This document shows, one piece after another, positions 27,415-37,637 of a DNA stretch of 64,000 nt. The notes under the pieces are model-generated. The model was not told where the DNA came from and searched no databases. It was given only the letters and a program-made list of their open reading frames with translations. A program made the position numbers and the translations under genes. Origin of the DNA: Podaxis mareebaensis (taxonomy: Eukaryota > Basidiomycota > Agaricomycetes > Agaricales > Agaricaceae); the NCBI GenBank assembly GCA_018524725.1, contig JAEUWP010000511.1, forward strand, positions 61,269 through 125,268, given 5' to 3'. Position 1 is the stretch's first letter. Each line of letters begins with the position of its first letter.

Positions 27415-27620
27415 GAAAGAAGCGGATGCATCGATACGTCCATGTCCTATTGTCCGGGAAGAGCGGGTGTCTTGTGTGTGAGTGACAATAGTCATCAATG
27501 GCGATTGCGCAATAGGATACATTCTGCCATCCGAAACCGGAGGTATGGAACCACTTGGTACATTTAAGGGAATTCGCTCGTTGCGAACAACCGGAAGGCG
27601 GGGGATTATGGACCGCAATT
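27415..27620. repeat. Diverged duplicate segment, left copy (partner 30735-30925)
   Basis: Read by eye, the stretch around 27530-27610 shares blocks in the same order with 30840-30920: CGGAGGTATGGAA versus CGGGGTGTGGAA, and CCGGAAGGCGGG versus GTCGGGAGGCGGGAT. The flanks also share GAAGAGCGG-TG-CTTGTG. Many substitutions indicate an old duplication. Its position upstream of esterase copy 1 mirrors the partner's position upstream of copy 2. Confidence 0.6.
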
Positions 27621-28789
27621 ATGCAGAGGTCAATAGGCGAGATAAAACGTGCCTGTGAGGATGTATCCCGAATGTTAGCGCTCGGTCGAGGTCCGAGGCG
27701 CAATACGATCCGACAGGGGTCTATTGAAATCCGATTATATCCATCATGAGGCGCAGGTGTATTCATTGCGTTTCGAAGCTTAAAGGGGATGATCATATTC
27801 ATTCCGCCCGGATAGTTCCTTGGCCCAGTGGGAGTTACCTAGTTTTATGATTTACCGTTCGGACGAGGCTCCAAACGTGAACGCCTTCGCAACAACAGGC
27901 ACAGCTCCAAGCATAAGGATGGCGGACTTCGTTGATTTCCCAGACGGTGAGATAAAATGACAGGGTGCGAGTCGGTGCTGGACATTGTCAGTGGTGAGAA
28001 TTGGCGAGTGTCAAGTAATAAACCCACCTGGATTGATGAGTTAAGGCTCTCCAGAGCGATCACGCAGCATCGGTCCCAAGGGAAAACGTGCAACAAAAGG
28101 CGTGAGATAGGGTGAGCTCGACGATCGACCCCCATTCAATGGTCTAGCACCCTGTACACCCGTTCCAAGGATTAACAGAGTGAGGTTGTTTAACCCAATC
28201 GATGATTGAGAAGCGTCCGTTTGACATTGGACAGGTTGTGAAGTAGGCAGGTAGACATCGGTGCGTGATAGGCTTCCAGGCCGAGGCCTTGGTCAGTTGG
28301 CGCGGCTCGGGTGTCTCTATGCTTCCATACAACGGAGTTTGTTTGACGACTCAGTCGTTTGACCGGACGATGGCTCACCTCGTTCATCGGCAGTTGTAGT
28401 GTGTCCGTCCCCCACATGCGGTCAGAGTGGATTGACGTCCTGAGCTCGTTAACGCCATGCAGGGATCTCGAGGATAGACGGCGATTTCGTGTCAAGGAAT
28501 CGTTTAAAGAACTGATCGGTGAGCTTCAATCGTGTACATGGTGTCGGGCTTGGTAAGTTGGAGCCGGGGCCTGAGCAGCGCATACCGATATCTTGGCAAA
28601 CGAACGAGGTTATTCTTGAGGTAGGGTTTTGTCAAAGAGAAGTTCCAACCTTCAACCTTCAAGAATTGAAGTCTAAATTTAAAGACGCCACCAACCCACT
28701 AACTATATCAGCACCCAAGAATTTAGAATGGGAACCAAAACTCTCACAGAGAAAGACCCATGAGAAGAAATGGCCTTTGGGTGAATCAA

Positions 28790-29230
28790 TGATCATTACA
28801 GGGAGTTCCTTTCGAACCCGCGGAAGCCGTACTGCGACCGCCACTAAACGGGTCCTCAAGGACAGATTGTGAGTTCCCCTTGATTTTCACGGCATCCTAC
28901 ACCGTTGAACTCCTTCAAGTGGTCGTTTCTTCCTTGAAGCCCGGAACATATTAGTGCCTGCCATGCTGCAATGAACGGAAACTTAATCAACACAGTCCGA
29001 TCAAGCCATATCGAGAGGTTCGTAAGTTGCTGTTTCGGAGAAACTATTGCATATGTTCTGGCGCGCTTTCTCCACGGTTCTCTCGAAACACAGTGTCCTC
29101 CTTCCCACCAGACTAGCGGGTTCGTACACCTGACCAATAGCCGCGGTATATCCTGTTCGCCGAAAGTAAACATCAGGCTCCCAGCGATCCAGGAAAGGTC
29201 GGCATGGCCAAATTTATATGCCGACAACGA
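28790..29230. repeat. Diverged duplicate of esterase upstream flank (partner about 32790-33250)
   Basis: Shared ordered blocks with the flank of copy 2: TTCCTTTCGAACCCGCGGAAGCCGT versus a matching TTTCTTTCCG...GAAAGCCGT; CTTTCTCCACGGT followed by CTCGAA in both; then TCCT[C/T]CTTCCCACCA. Similarity is patchy, as expected for non-coding DNA after old duplication. Confidence 0.6.
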
Positions 29231-29345
29231 AACCAAAGATCCAATAGCGCAAAGTCGCTGATAATGTTTTTCTTTTGCACCACGAAGACTTAAAAAACCG
29301 CATACGAAGGAGGAATGTACAACTCACCCCAGCTGTTAGTGATAC

Positions 29346-30484
29346 ATGAAGCTCACAACGGTCATAGCTCTCCTCCCACTCCTCCCGGCTTTGACCCTCG
29401 GCAAACTCGAGGGCGGTCCTTTCCATGAAGATCAAATCAAATCTCTTGTCACTTTCGGGGACAGCTACACTGACGTTGTTCTCGTTAGTGATGGTGGGAC
29501 ACCGTGGCCCGTATATGTCGCAGGTTACACAGGCGCGCGGCTCTTTCCTTACGCCCGGGCCGGAGCAACCTGTTCCAACGACCTGACGTTCAGACCGTTT
29601 CCTCCGTTGTTTGGGTCACAAATTCCCGCGTTCTTAGCGGACAAGAATAACGGAACAATACAAGTAGACCCACACAGCACACTGTACACGCTATGGTTGG
29701 GAACGAATGATATAGGTGTTAGTTCGTTGTTGACTGGGGATAGTTCGGCTTCGATCGTGGATGTTGCTGGGTGTCTGGTGAATTGGGTGAAGGTGATGTA
29801 TGACAACGGCGCGAGGAATTTCTTGTTTCAGAACGTGAGTTGGTTAACTATAGTGTATGTGAGCGAGGAGCGGTTGAGCTTACACGTACATTCTGGCAGA
29901 TGATTCCTCTGGAGACAATTCCACTCTACTCGCCCAACTCTTGGCCGAACAAGTATTGGCACATAGAACGCAACACAACAGAATGGAGCATCATAATTCG
30001 CGAACTCGTTCTCTCCGGTAACGCTCTGACGAAACTCATGCTTCAAGACCTTGCCCCTAAGCTTCATGGCGCTCATATTGGTCAGTACACGTTCGCATAT
30101 CCGCTTAATCTGGCTCACCATTGTTCGCATCTATGCACACAGGCATCTTTGACTCGCACAGTCTTTTCGCTGACATGTATGCCAATCCCGAGAACTACTT
30201 CAACGGTACTGCCCCATTCAACGTCACTGGCGCAGTGACCACCTGCGTCTTCAAGTTTGGTGATTCTAATGAGAGCGTATGCACCGTGGTGAACGGAACT
30301 GATCGCGATAGTTACCTCTGGTGCGTTCTTTCGTCGTCTTTCGGCTAGCGTAAGGGATTACCGAAGCGAGATGGACAGGTTCAACGAGCTGCACCCTAGT
30401 GAGCAGGCTGCTCGACACGTGGCTAGGGAGATTGCGAACACCATTCGAGGGAAGGGAAGCCGCTGGGTTTCGTGGTTAACTTGA
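29346..30484 (+). CDS. Secreted GDSL/SGNH esterase, carbohydrate esterase family 16-like, copy 1
   Basis: Four exons: 29346-29834, 29900-30080, 30143-30320 and 30379-30484, giving 317 aa. A signal peptide (MKLTTVIALL...LTLG) precedes FGDSYTD, with the nucleophile at Ser40. Block II (GATCSN) and block III (LGTNDIG) are intact. The last exon should carry the catalytic DxxH, but here it reads NELH: Asn285 replaces the Asp present in the other three copies, while His288 is kept. CE16 enzymes remove acetyl groups from plant polysaccharide fragments outside the cell. Several N-x-S/T sites fit secretion. The Asp-to-Asn change may lower activity or alter function; no frameshift or stop is seen. Same exon structure as copies 2-4. 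Confidence 0.92.
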
Positions 30485-30734
30485 AAGCACCCGGAGTAAG
30501 AAATTTTGTTTTCGATACTGGTGAGGATCAACTTCGCTGGATATAAGGATGCTGGTGCTACTATGTAACGGTACAAATGGCCATTCACCGATAAATGAAG
30601 ATGAGTATATGTAATGGACTCCATTCTTTGTTGGGGACGCACCTACGATCGTAAGAAGCCACTCAAGAACCGGACAAGTTGCCTTGTCGCCCTCATCGCT
30701 CTACACCTCCAACCTACGTGTGAAGTGTGAACAG

Positions 30735-30925
30735 AGTAGACGCGTCAATGCATCTACGGGCTAATGGGTGCGAGAAGAGCGGATGGCTTGTGAATCGGGC
30801 ATGGCGGACTTCATATTTTGACGAGGGGTTTGTTCCAACCATCCGGGGTGTGGAATCATTTGACACGTTTTAAGAGATTTTGCTCATTGGGAGCAGTCGG
30901 GAGGCGGGATAGGACGAATTGTAGG
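30735..30925. repeat. Diverged duplicate segment, right copy (partner 27415-27620)
   Basis: Ordered sequence blocks match the partner segment in the same orientation, including the GGCGGGAT-type core and the GAAGAGCGG block. It marks the approximate start of the second duplication unit, upstream of esterase copy 2. Confidence 0.55.
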
Positions 30926-31329
30926 TGCAAAGCAGATGGTCACGTTCATCACATCCGGGTGTCTGTGAGTCTGACTATGTTCTTCCCGGATGATATTCCA
31001 AGCGCGGATGGTATTTGCAGCTGTAGATACAGCTCTCCAGTATAAGCATCTTCCTTCCCCAGATGGCAAGACAAATGATTATGAAGCGGAGGGATTTAGC
31101 GTTTGGGGCAATCAGTGATGAGGATTTGTGAGGATCGAAAAGCCCTGCTGAAGCAAAGAGCGGAGAGTCGATGCCACGCAATATAGTCAGGGGGCTTCAG
31201 TCTTGAACCAGGGCTTTAGTTGAACAGATCTGAACTTACCGACCCTCATAGATGTCTTGACAAAGCAAACTGATCTAAACCCAATTGTTTAGTACCCAAA
31301 CTGGGAGACACATGTATGATGGCACACCC

Positions 31330-32560
31330 TTCCCATCAATGTCACCAAAATATTACCACCAAACCTTCTCAAGGTTTATGCTCAGAGCTGCTGGCTCTGC
31401 CTTGGAATAGGCTACATTGCTGCAGACTGTCCTAGTTATCAATGTCACCTTTGTCAAGGACATAGTCATCACTCCTGGCAATGTGCACAATGTCCTCAGA
31501 CTCCTGTTATTCCCTCTTGATATGTTTCACCAGTAAATGGTCCAGCATGCAAAGAAACTAAGAAGCATGTTTGATTTCTTACCAATGCTCTGACACTGGG
31601 ACAATACAGATGACTGAACATGCTATATGAAGATGCCTCCAATATTATTCTCAAACCCATTTCACATGACAGGGGAAAACCAGAGAACACTACTACCAAA
31701 TACACCTACAATCCCACTACACAGCAAACTGAAAGATGTCTCATTGCCACTAATTGCACTCCAATCCCAAATCAACCCAAACAATATCTTGCTGAAGTTG
31801 GTACCTGTTATAGGTAGATCAACCTGCAGTTTGATCATACAAAGGACTTGCCATGCAATGAAGAAGAGACAATCGAACATATACTTTGCAAGTGCAGGGC
31901 ACCTGGCCAATCCCAAATATGGAGTATAGCGAAGAAAATATGGAATGAAGTATATTTTGGGTGGGAAAATTTAGTGATTGGCGAGATACTCGGGATCACA
32001 GCAATCACACTCAACGACGAAGAAGGACAAAGAGACCAACCAAGGACACACCTCCTACACATTCTTGTAACGGAATGTGCACATCTTATATGGCGTCTGA
32101 GATGCAAGCGGGTAATACAACATAACAACAACCCACAAAGATGGCCCACAACTAAAGCAATAGCGAATCATCTTAAACTCAGGCTAAACCACAGACTAAG
32201 AATGGATTGTATCCTTACAAGTACGAGTAAATTTGACAAAAAAGCTATAGATAAAGACCTGGTGATGGATACATGGAACAGGATTCTAGAAAAAGATGAA
32301 AACCGACGAGGGGACTGGACGACAAAACCTGGGGTTTTAGTGGGTAGTCGATTCTTCGAAATCGGAGCCCCACACCCAAGGAGGGAGTGCGTAAACGCAT
32401 TTCCCCAGGGGTGGAGAATTTGCACTGAAATCACACAATAAACACACCCTCTAGCCGACCGATGAAGCTGACATCCCGCCGAAGCAGCGCTTCGACGGGA
32501 GCGGGTAGTCTGCTGTCGGAGGTCAATAAGGCTCTACCAAATATATATATATAGGGAAAG
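31330..32560 (+). mobile_element. Decayed non-LTR (LINE-type) retroelement fragment
   Basis: Two pieces of coding signature survive. Around 31385-31500 the translation contains a zinc-knuckle block (CHLC, H, C spaced CX2CX4HX4C) preceded by a second, damaged knuckle, as in Gag-like ORF1. From about 31818 to 32441 an open frame encodes a C-terminal reverse-transcriptase zinc-binding type segment (PCNEEETIEHILCKC) and a downstream helical region (TECAHLIWRLRCKRVI) typical of the ends of fungal LINE polyproteins. The reverse transcriptase core is missing. After the stop comes a short 3' tail ending in a TA-rich run near 32540-32552, consistent with a LINE 3' end. Stops between the two pieces show it is dead. 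Exact ends are uncertain. Confidence 0.7.
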
Positions 32561-32789
32561 GCACCTCGTGAGTCTGACTACGGGAGACTAGACGAACAGT
32601 ATGTATGTTACAATACTTGTGTGTGCTGCCCTTTTCACGGTGGCTTCGTCATAGTTAAGTTTCGTCCCTCAAAAGATCTAATTTTGAGGACCCCACTGAT
32701 CTTTTGATTAAGTTAGCTTCGAAGGCTTCGAAATAGCGGCAGAAGTTCACACCGAACAATGTCTATGAAAAGAAATAGCCCCGCGACAA

Positions 32790-33250
32790 ACCAATAACTA
32801 TCACGGGGATTTCTTTCCGAAAACGTGAAAGCCGTTCTGCGCCCATTGCTATCAAGCCCACGAGGAGTGTACCACGCATGATCTGTCTTTTGGCACGTCA
32901 TCCTATGCTGATTGAGTTTTCCATCCACCTCCGCCTGGAAATTCGGAACGCATTCATGCTAAATCGCGCTGCAGTAAGCAAGAGCTCTGCCTGCGAGGTC
33001 TGATCAGAGGTGCATTGCAAGTTCCTTGACACTTCGGAGAAATTATTGGACATGCTCTGGGGTGCTTTCTCCACGGTCTTCTCGAAGCACCGTGGTGTCC
33101 TTCTTCCCACCAACTCGCGCAGCACATACACATGATCCATTATCTTGATGCATGTTATTCGCGAAAAGGAAACTTTGACCCTACAACAGTCTAGGAAAGT
33201 TGGGAAAATCGATTTTATGTGCCCAGCGCGAAATCGAACATCGAATAGCA
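32790..33250. repeat. Diverged duplicate of esterase upstream flank (partner about 28790-29230)
   Basis: Upstream DNA of copy 2 matching that of copy 1 in ordered blocks, notably the GCTTTCTCCACGGT...TCTCGAA core near 33065-33090. It supports duplication of the gene together with its promoter. Confidence 0.6.
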
Positions 33251-33339
33251 CAAGGTCCATGGCTCTTCTCCGTCATGCACATTTAAGGGATAAATAACGA
33301 AGGATATACGTGCAACTCACCCCAGCTGTTACTGATACC

Positions 33340-34474
33340 ATGAAACTCATAATGTTCATAACTCTCCTCCTGCTCCTCCCGGCTGTGACTCTGGGCAAAC
33401 TCGAGGAAGGTCCTTTCCACAGAAATCAAATCAAATCCCTTGTCACCTTTGGAGACAGTTTCACTGATATTGTCGCCATTAGCAATGGTGGCACCCAGTG
33501 GCCCGTATATGCTGCAGGCTATGCAGACGTACAACTCTTCCCCTATGCTCGTTCCGGCGCAACCTGCTCCAATGACATAACATTCAGACCATTTCCTCCG
33601 TTGTTTGGATCCCAAATTCCTGCGTTCTTGGAGGACAAGAAGAATGGAACGATAAAGGTGGATGGGCAGGGTACGTTGTACATGCTGTGGCTGGGAACGA
33701 ACGATATTGGTGTTAGTTCCTTGTTAACTGGGGGTAATTCCGCCTCCATTGTGGATGTGGCAGCATGCATGGTGAATTGGGTGAAAGTGATGTACGATAA
33801 TGGTGCAAGGAACTTCTTGTTCCAGAACGTGAGTTAGTTGACAATGACATATGTGAATGAGGGATGAGCGGGTTTATGTGCATCTGATAGATGGTTCCTC
33901 TGGAGACGATTCCGCTCTACTCTCCCAACTCCTGGCCGAACAAGTTCTGGCACTTCCGGCGTAATACGACGGAATGGAGCATCATGATTCGCGAGCTCGT
34001 TCTCTCCGGTAACGCTTTGACGAAACTCATGCTTCAGGACCTTGCCCCCAAACTGCATGGTGCACACGTTGGTCAGTACACTTTCGCATCCGGGTTTCCA
34101 TCGAGTTCAGTTCACCCCTGTCCACGTGTCTAGGCATCTTTGACTCGCATAGTCTCTTTGCTGATATGCACGCCAACCCCGCGAACTACTTCAATGGCAC
34201 CGCCCCGTTAAACGTCACCGGCGCAGTGAACACCTGCGTCTTCAAAGTTGGTGATTCTAATGAGAGTGTATGCACCCTCGTGAATGGTACCGATCGAGAC
34301 AGTTATCTCTGGTGTGCAGTCCATGGGCTCCGTGCTGGTATATCAAGTTACTGAAGCAGAATGGACAGGTTTGACGAGTTGCACCCGAGTGAACAGGCTG
34401 ATCGGCACGTAGCAAGGGAGATTGCGAATATCATTCAAGGGAAAGGAAGTCGCTGGGTCTCATGGTTGACTTGA
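33340..34474 (+). CDS. Secreted GDSL/SGNH esterase, carbohydrate esterase family 16-like, copy 2
   Basis: Four exons with exactly the lengths of copy 1 (489, 181, 178 and 106 nt): 33340-33828, 33891-34071, 34134-34311 and 34369-34474; 317 aa. A signal peptide is followed by FGDSFTD (Ser40), GATCSN, LGTNDIG, and an intact DELH (Asp285, His288). Sequence is closest to copy 1, including near-identical exon 2 and 3 segments (RELVLSGNALTKLMLQDLAP). An intact SGNH set predicts active extracellular acetyl esterase. It lies 2.9 kb after copy 1 with the retroelement fragment between. Confidence 0.94.
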
Positions 34475-35968
34475 AGATCTCCGGAGCATGATGCATAACG
34501 ATTCGCTTTGATGTTCGGACACGAGAGACATTCAAGACACCATGTAACGTGTGCGAAATGGTCATTTGTCTGTGAATAAAAATGTTATAAATATATAACG
34601 TTGGCTACGTCACCTGCTATGGATGCACATATTGCCATAAGAAGCCATTCAGCAGCTGCTTGTTACCTTTTCATTGCCCGCACCTCATCTAGGAGATACC
34701 TCCCATTTCGCTCTACGATCTCGCAAATGTCCATTGCTCCTGCTGTTTCTGTAGATCGATTCGATCATTAGCGGAAGGAACGCTCCCCATGTCTTTATTA
34801 GCACTTGCTTCCCCCTTCGGCCTGGCTCTTTTCTTTTATGCCTCGGATACAAGTAAGTCGCCGGCTCAGCTGGAACTTTGCATCAATAGCAACGGCGAGT
34901 TATACCCAACTGGACGAGGGGCGCGCAAGGACCGAGAGTCACGTCTCTGAATGACATCTTCGGTCGAGTCCATGGCATGAGTATAAACCAAGCCGATGAA
35001 TTGGTCCGACATGATCGTAAAAGAACATCACAAGGCCTGCTGCGACAAACGCAAAGTGCATTTGTACACACTCGCAAAAAAGGCGGACGACCGTCCAATG
35101 TAAATAGACGGTATTCTTCCCTGTTCGTTCCTTTTCGCACATTGTCTTCTTCACCTGTCTCGATCAGATTTATTCAGACGGTCAACCAAATTCACAAAGG
35201 GATTTTTACTTCTTCTGCTACTGCCACCGGTCTCTCTACCCCTGTCTATTTTTAGCACCTCAGAAAACCAAATTGGAGTCTAAAAATGCTAACCGACGCC
35301 AATCCGTTTACTCTGGTTCAAGCATTTTACTGCATTTCCCTCCTAGCAAACATGGGAAGAAGCAGCCCTCTAATAGCAGTGGACATTGTCAGACGGGTCG
35401 TCTAAAATACGCGAGCGTTTATCTTACGATCACTACCACACAACCGCACCGACGTAGTCACGTCGTATTGCATATCTATTGACATTTCTCGTTTCACTAC
35501 CCGAGGTCAGAGCGTGGGTATCGCACAATGATTAGGATCGTCCCCATATGCGTCAACGTCAAGCTGACAGCGGCTGGCAATGAGCAATGCGAAGTCGTGG
35601 AGCGTGTTTTGAATATCAACGTACGGAATTCGCTGAACCCTGGAACCGAGTGGCCAGGGGACTTCCCATGTCCTCCCTCAGCATTCTCACTTCATTCCGC
35701 CAAATGGAAGGTGTGGAATGAACCTACAGGTAACAGACATCGGTAAAGGAGGATTTGCGAGAAGGAGAAAAAGAAATTTCAGATCCCGTGGTGATTTAGC
35801 GCCTCTTAGGTCGTTACGGTGAAATCAGACGTCGTCTGCAGGATCATAGATCAACGAAGCGGGACCCCTAATGCCGAATCCTTGCTCCTGAAATTTCGTT
35901 CCGGCTGCTCGCAAATGGTTTAAAAAGCTAACGACAGCGGTCAGGCAAAACCGACTTACTCCCCAGCC
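34475..35968. other. Intergenic region between esterase copies 2 and 3
   Basis: About 1.5 kb. The first 200 nt resemble the 3' flank of copy 1. The rest shows no gene with family support; small open frames (34977-35255, 35528-35746) have no recognisable features. Confidence 0.5.
35919..35929 (+). promoter_or_regulatory. TATA-like element of esterase copy 3
   Basis: TTTAAAAAGCT, 39 nt before the start codon of copy 3. The identical 11-mer lies upstream of copy 4, which suggests a retained core-promoter element. Confidence 0.5.
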
Positions 35969-37119
35969 ATGAAGTTCACCGCCCTCGCCGCCTTCCTTTC
36001 GCTCCTCCCCGCCCTCACTCTCAGCGAGCCCAACGACGGGCCTTTCGGTGCCAAACAAATCAAAACCCTCGTCACCTTCGGTGATAGCACAACCGATACT
36101 GTCCGCGTTTTCAACGGCGGTGTCCAATGGCCAGACTACGTTTCTGGATATACCGGTGTCAAACTCTATCCCTACGCCAAATCAGGTTCAACATGCTCCA
36201 ACGCCATTACCCCTCGTCCTTTTCTTCCCTTGGTCGAATGGCAGGTTCCTACATTCTTGGAGGAGAAAGCCAACGGAACCGTGACGGTTGACGCAGAGAG
36301 CACATTGTACACTCTCTGGATGGGCACGAATGATATCGGTGTCAATTCGATTTTGACACAGGGGAATGAAGCTACTGTCTTGGATGTTGCGAACTGTTTG
36401 GTTGGTTGGGTGAAGACGATGTATGATAATGGCGCAAGGAACCTCATAGTCCAGAATGTGAGTTCTCTCTCAGTTGTCGGTCCGATGTGGGTAGGTGGAC
36501 TCACAAGGGTCATGGACAGCTATTCCCGCTTGAAAAAGCCCCGATATACGCGATCGATTCCTGGCCAGCATATTACTGGCACCTCCCTCGCAACGCTACA
36601 CAGTTCCACTACGAAATTCGCAATCTTGTTGTCTCCCTCAACGCCTTAACTAAACTCCTACTTCAAGACCTCGTACCCCAGCTCCCTGGTGCTCATGTCG
36701 GTGAGTACCCCCTTCCACAAGACACCAACTTGAAAATAAATGCTCACCTGTGTCGTGTTATATATATAGGTGTCTTTGACACACATTCCATGTTCAACGA
36801 CATCATCGCCCACCCGGCCAACTACCTAAACGGCACCGCTCCATTGAACGTTACCGGTGTAATCAAAAAGTGCGTATACGTAGTCGGCACAGAGGAGAAT
36901 ACATGCACAATGGTGCCAGAGGGGAGCGATCGTGATAGTTATCTTTGGTGCGTATCACTGGTTCCGAAAAGCACGACAAGAATCTTGTAGCTGATTGGTT
37001 CTGGGCGTTGCAGGTGGGACGAGCTGCACGCCAGTGAGCAAGCTGACCGCAATATTGCAAGGCAAATTGCAAATATCATAGAGGCGAAGGGAAGCCCCTG
37101 GATTAGCTGGCTGTCCTAG
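35969..37119 (+). CDS. Secreted GDSL/SGNH esterase, carbohydrate esterase family 16-like, copy 3
   Basis: Exons 35969-36457, 36520-36700, 36770-36947 and 37014-37119, again 489/181/178/106 nt and 317 aa. It has a signal peptide (MKFTALAAFLSLLPALTLS), FGDSTTD with Ser40, GSTCSN, MGTNDIG and an intact DELH. It is the most divergent copy: exon 2 starts LFPLEKAP where the others have M-I/V-PLE, block II has Ser for Ala, and the tail reads SPWISWLS. All catalytic residues are present, so an active secreted esterase is expected, possibly with a different substrate range. It is followed by the convergent VHS-GAT gene. Confidence 0.93.
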
Positions 37120-37637
37120 AGGACTCGCAGAGTAGATTAGGATTTACAACTTTGGTTCGAGGAGTATTTCGACTTCTGGATATCTCGTGGTTCTTACCTG
37201 CACAATATTTAACTATATCGTCCAACGAGAGGAGACAGAGTACATACCACGTTTCCATTTGTAACGTTCAAGCAAAGTAACATTGCATGGGAGTGTGAGT
37301 GTCCGACTCGATGTCAAAAAAGTTGCGTGCAATGGCGACGACGGTTTCCAACCTATCCAAACCTTTTCCAGTGATCGAAAATCAGTAAGCGCAAGCTTTG
37401 CCTGACAAATGACGCGAGTGGTTCCCAGGGGAAAATACAGAAGGCCGAATGTCAAACACACAACTCACAATGGAGCGATAAAAATCCACCACAACATCCA
37501 TTCAAATACAACAGGAAAACCGAAGTACAAACTCACACAGAAAAGAGCAAAAAAAAAAAAAAATCACTCAACAATGACTCAATCAAACGAATATCCTATC
37601 CACACCTTCTCCCTCCACATCCCCCAGCCGTCAAATT
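37120..37637. other. Intergenic region between convergent genes
   Basis: About 520 nt of 3' flanking DNA with a run of 15 A at 37549-37563. Nothing else recognised. Confidence 0.5.

Larger units (their letters stand above)
27095..29345. other. Intergenic region at the left end of the esterase array
   Basis: About 2.25 kb without a supported gene. Two stretches are diverged duplicates of DNA further right: 27415-27620 resembles 30735-30925, and roughly 28790-29230 resembles 32790-33250. The open frames inside (for example 28519-28872) lie in these duplicated flanks and show no family features. Confidence 0.6.
30485..33339. other. Intergenic region between esterase copies 1 and 2
   Basis: About 2.85 kb. 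It holds the right copy of a diverged duplicate (30735-30925), a decayed LINE-type element (about 31330-32560) and the duplicated upstream flank of copy 2 (32790-33250). The sequence just after copy 1 (30630-30690, containing ATAAGAAGCCA-like GTAAGAAGCCA) resembles that just after copy 2 (34615-34675). No intact gene is seen. Confidence 0.6.

Noticed and set aside
28519..28872. 117-codon open frame upstream of esterase copy 1
   Set aside because: It lies in a duplicated flank, and the partner flank near copy 2 is not open in the matching frame as far as I can read.
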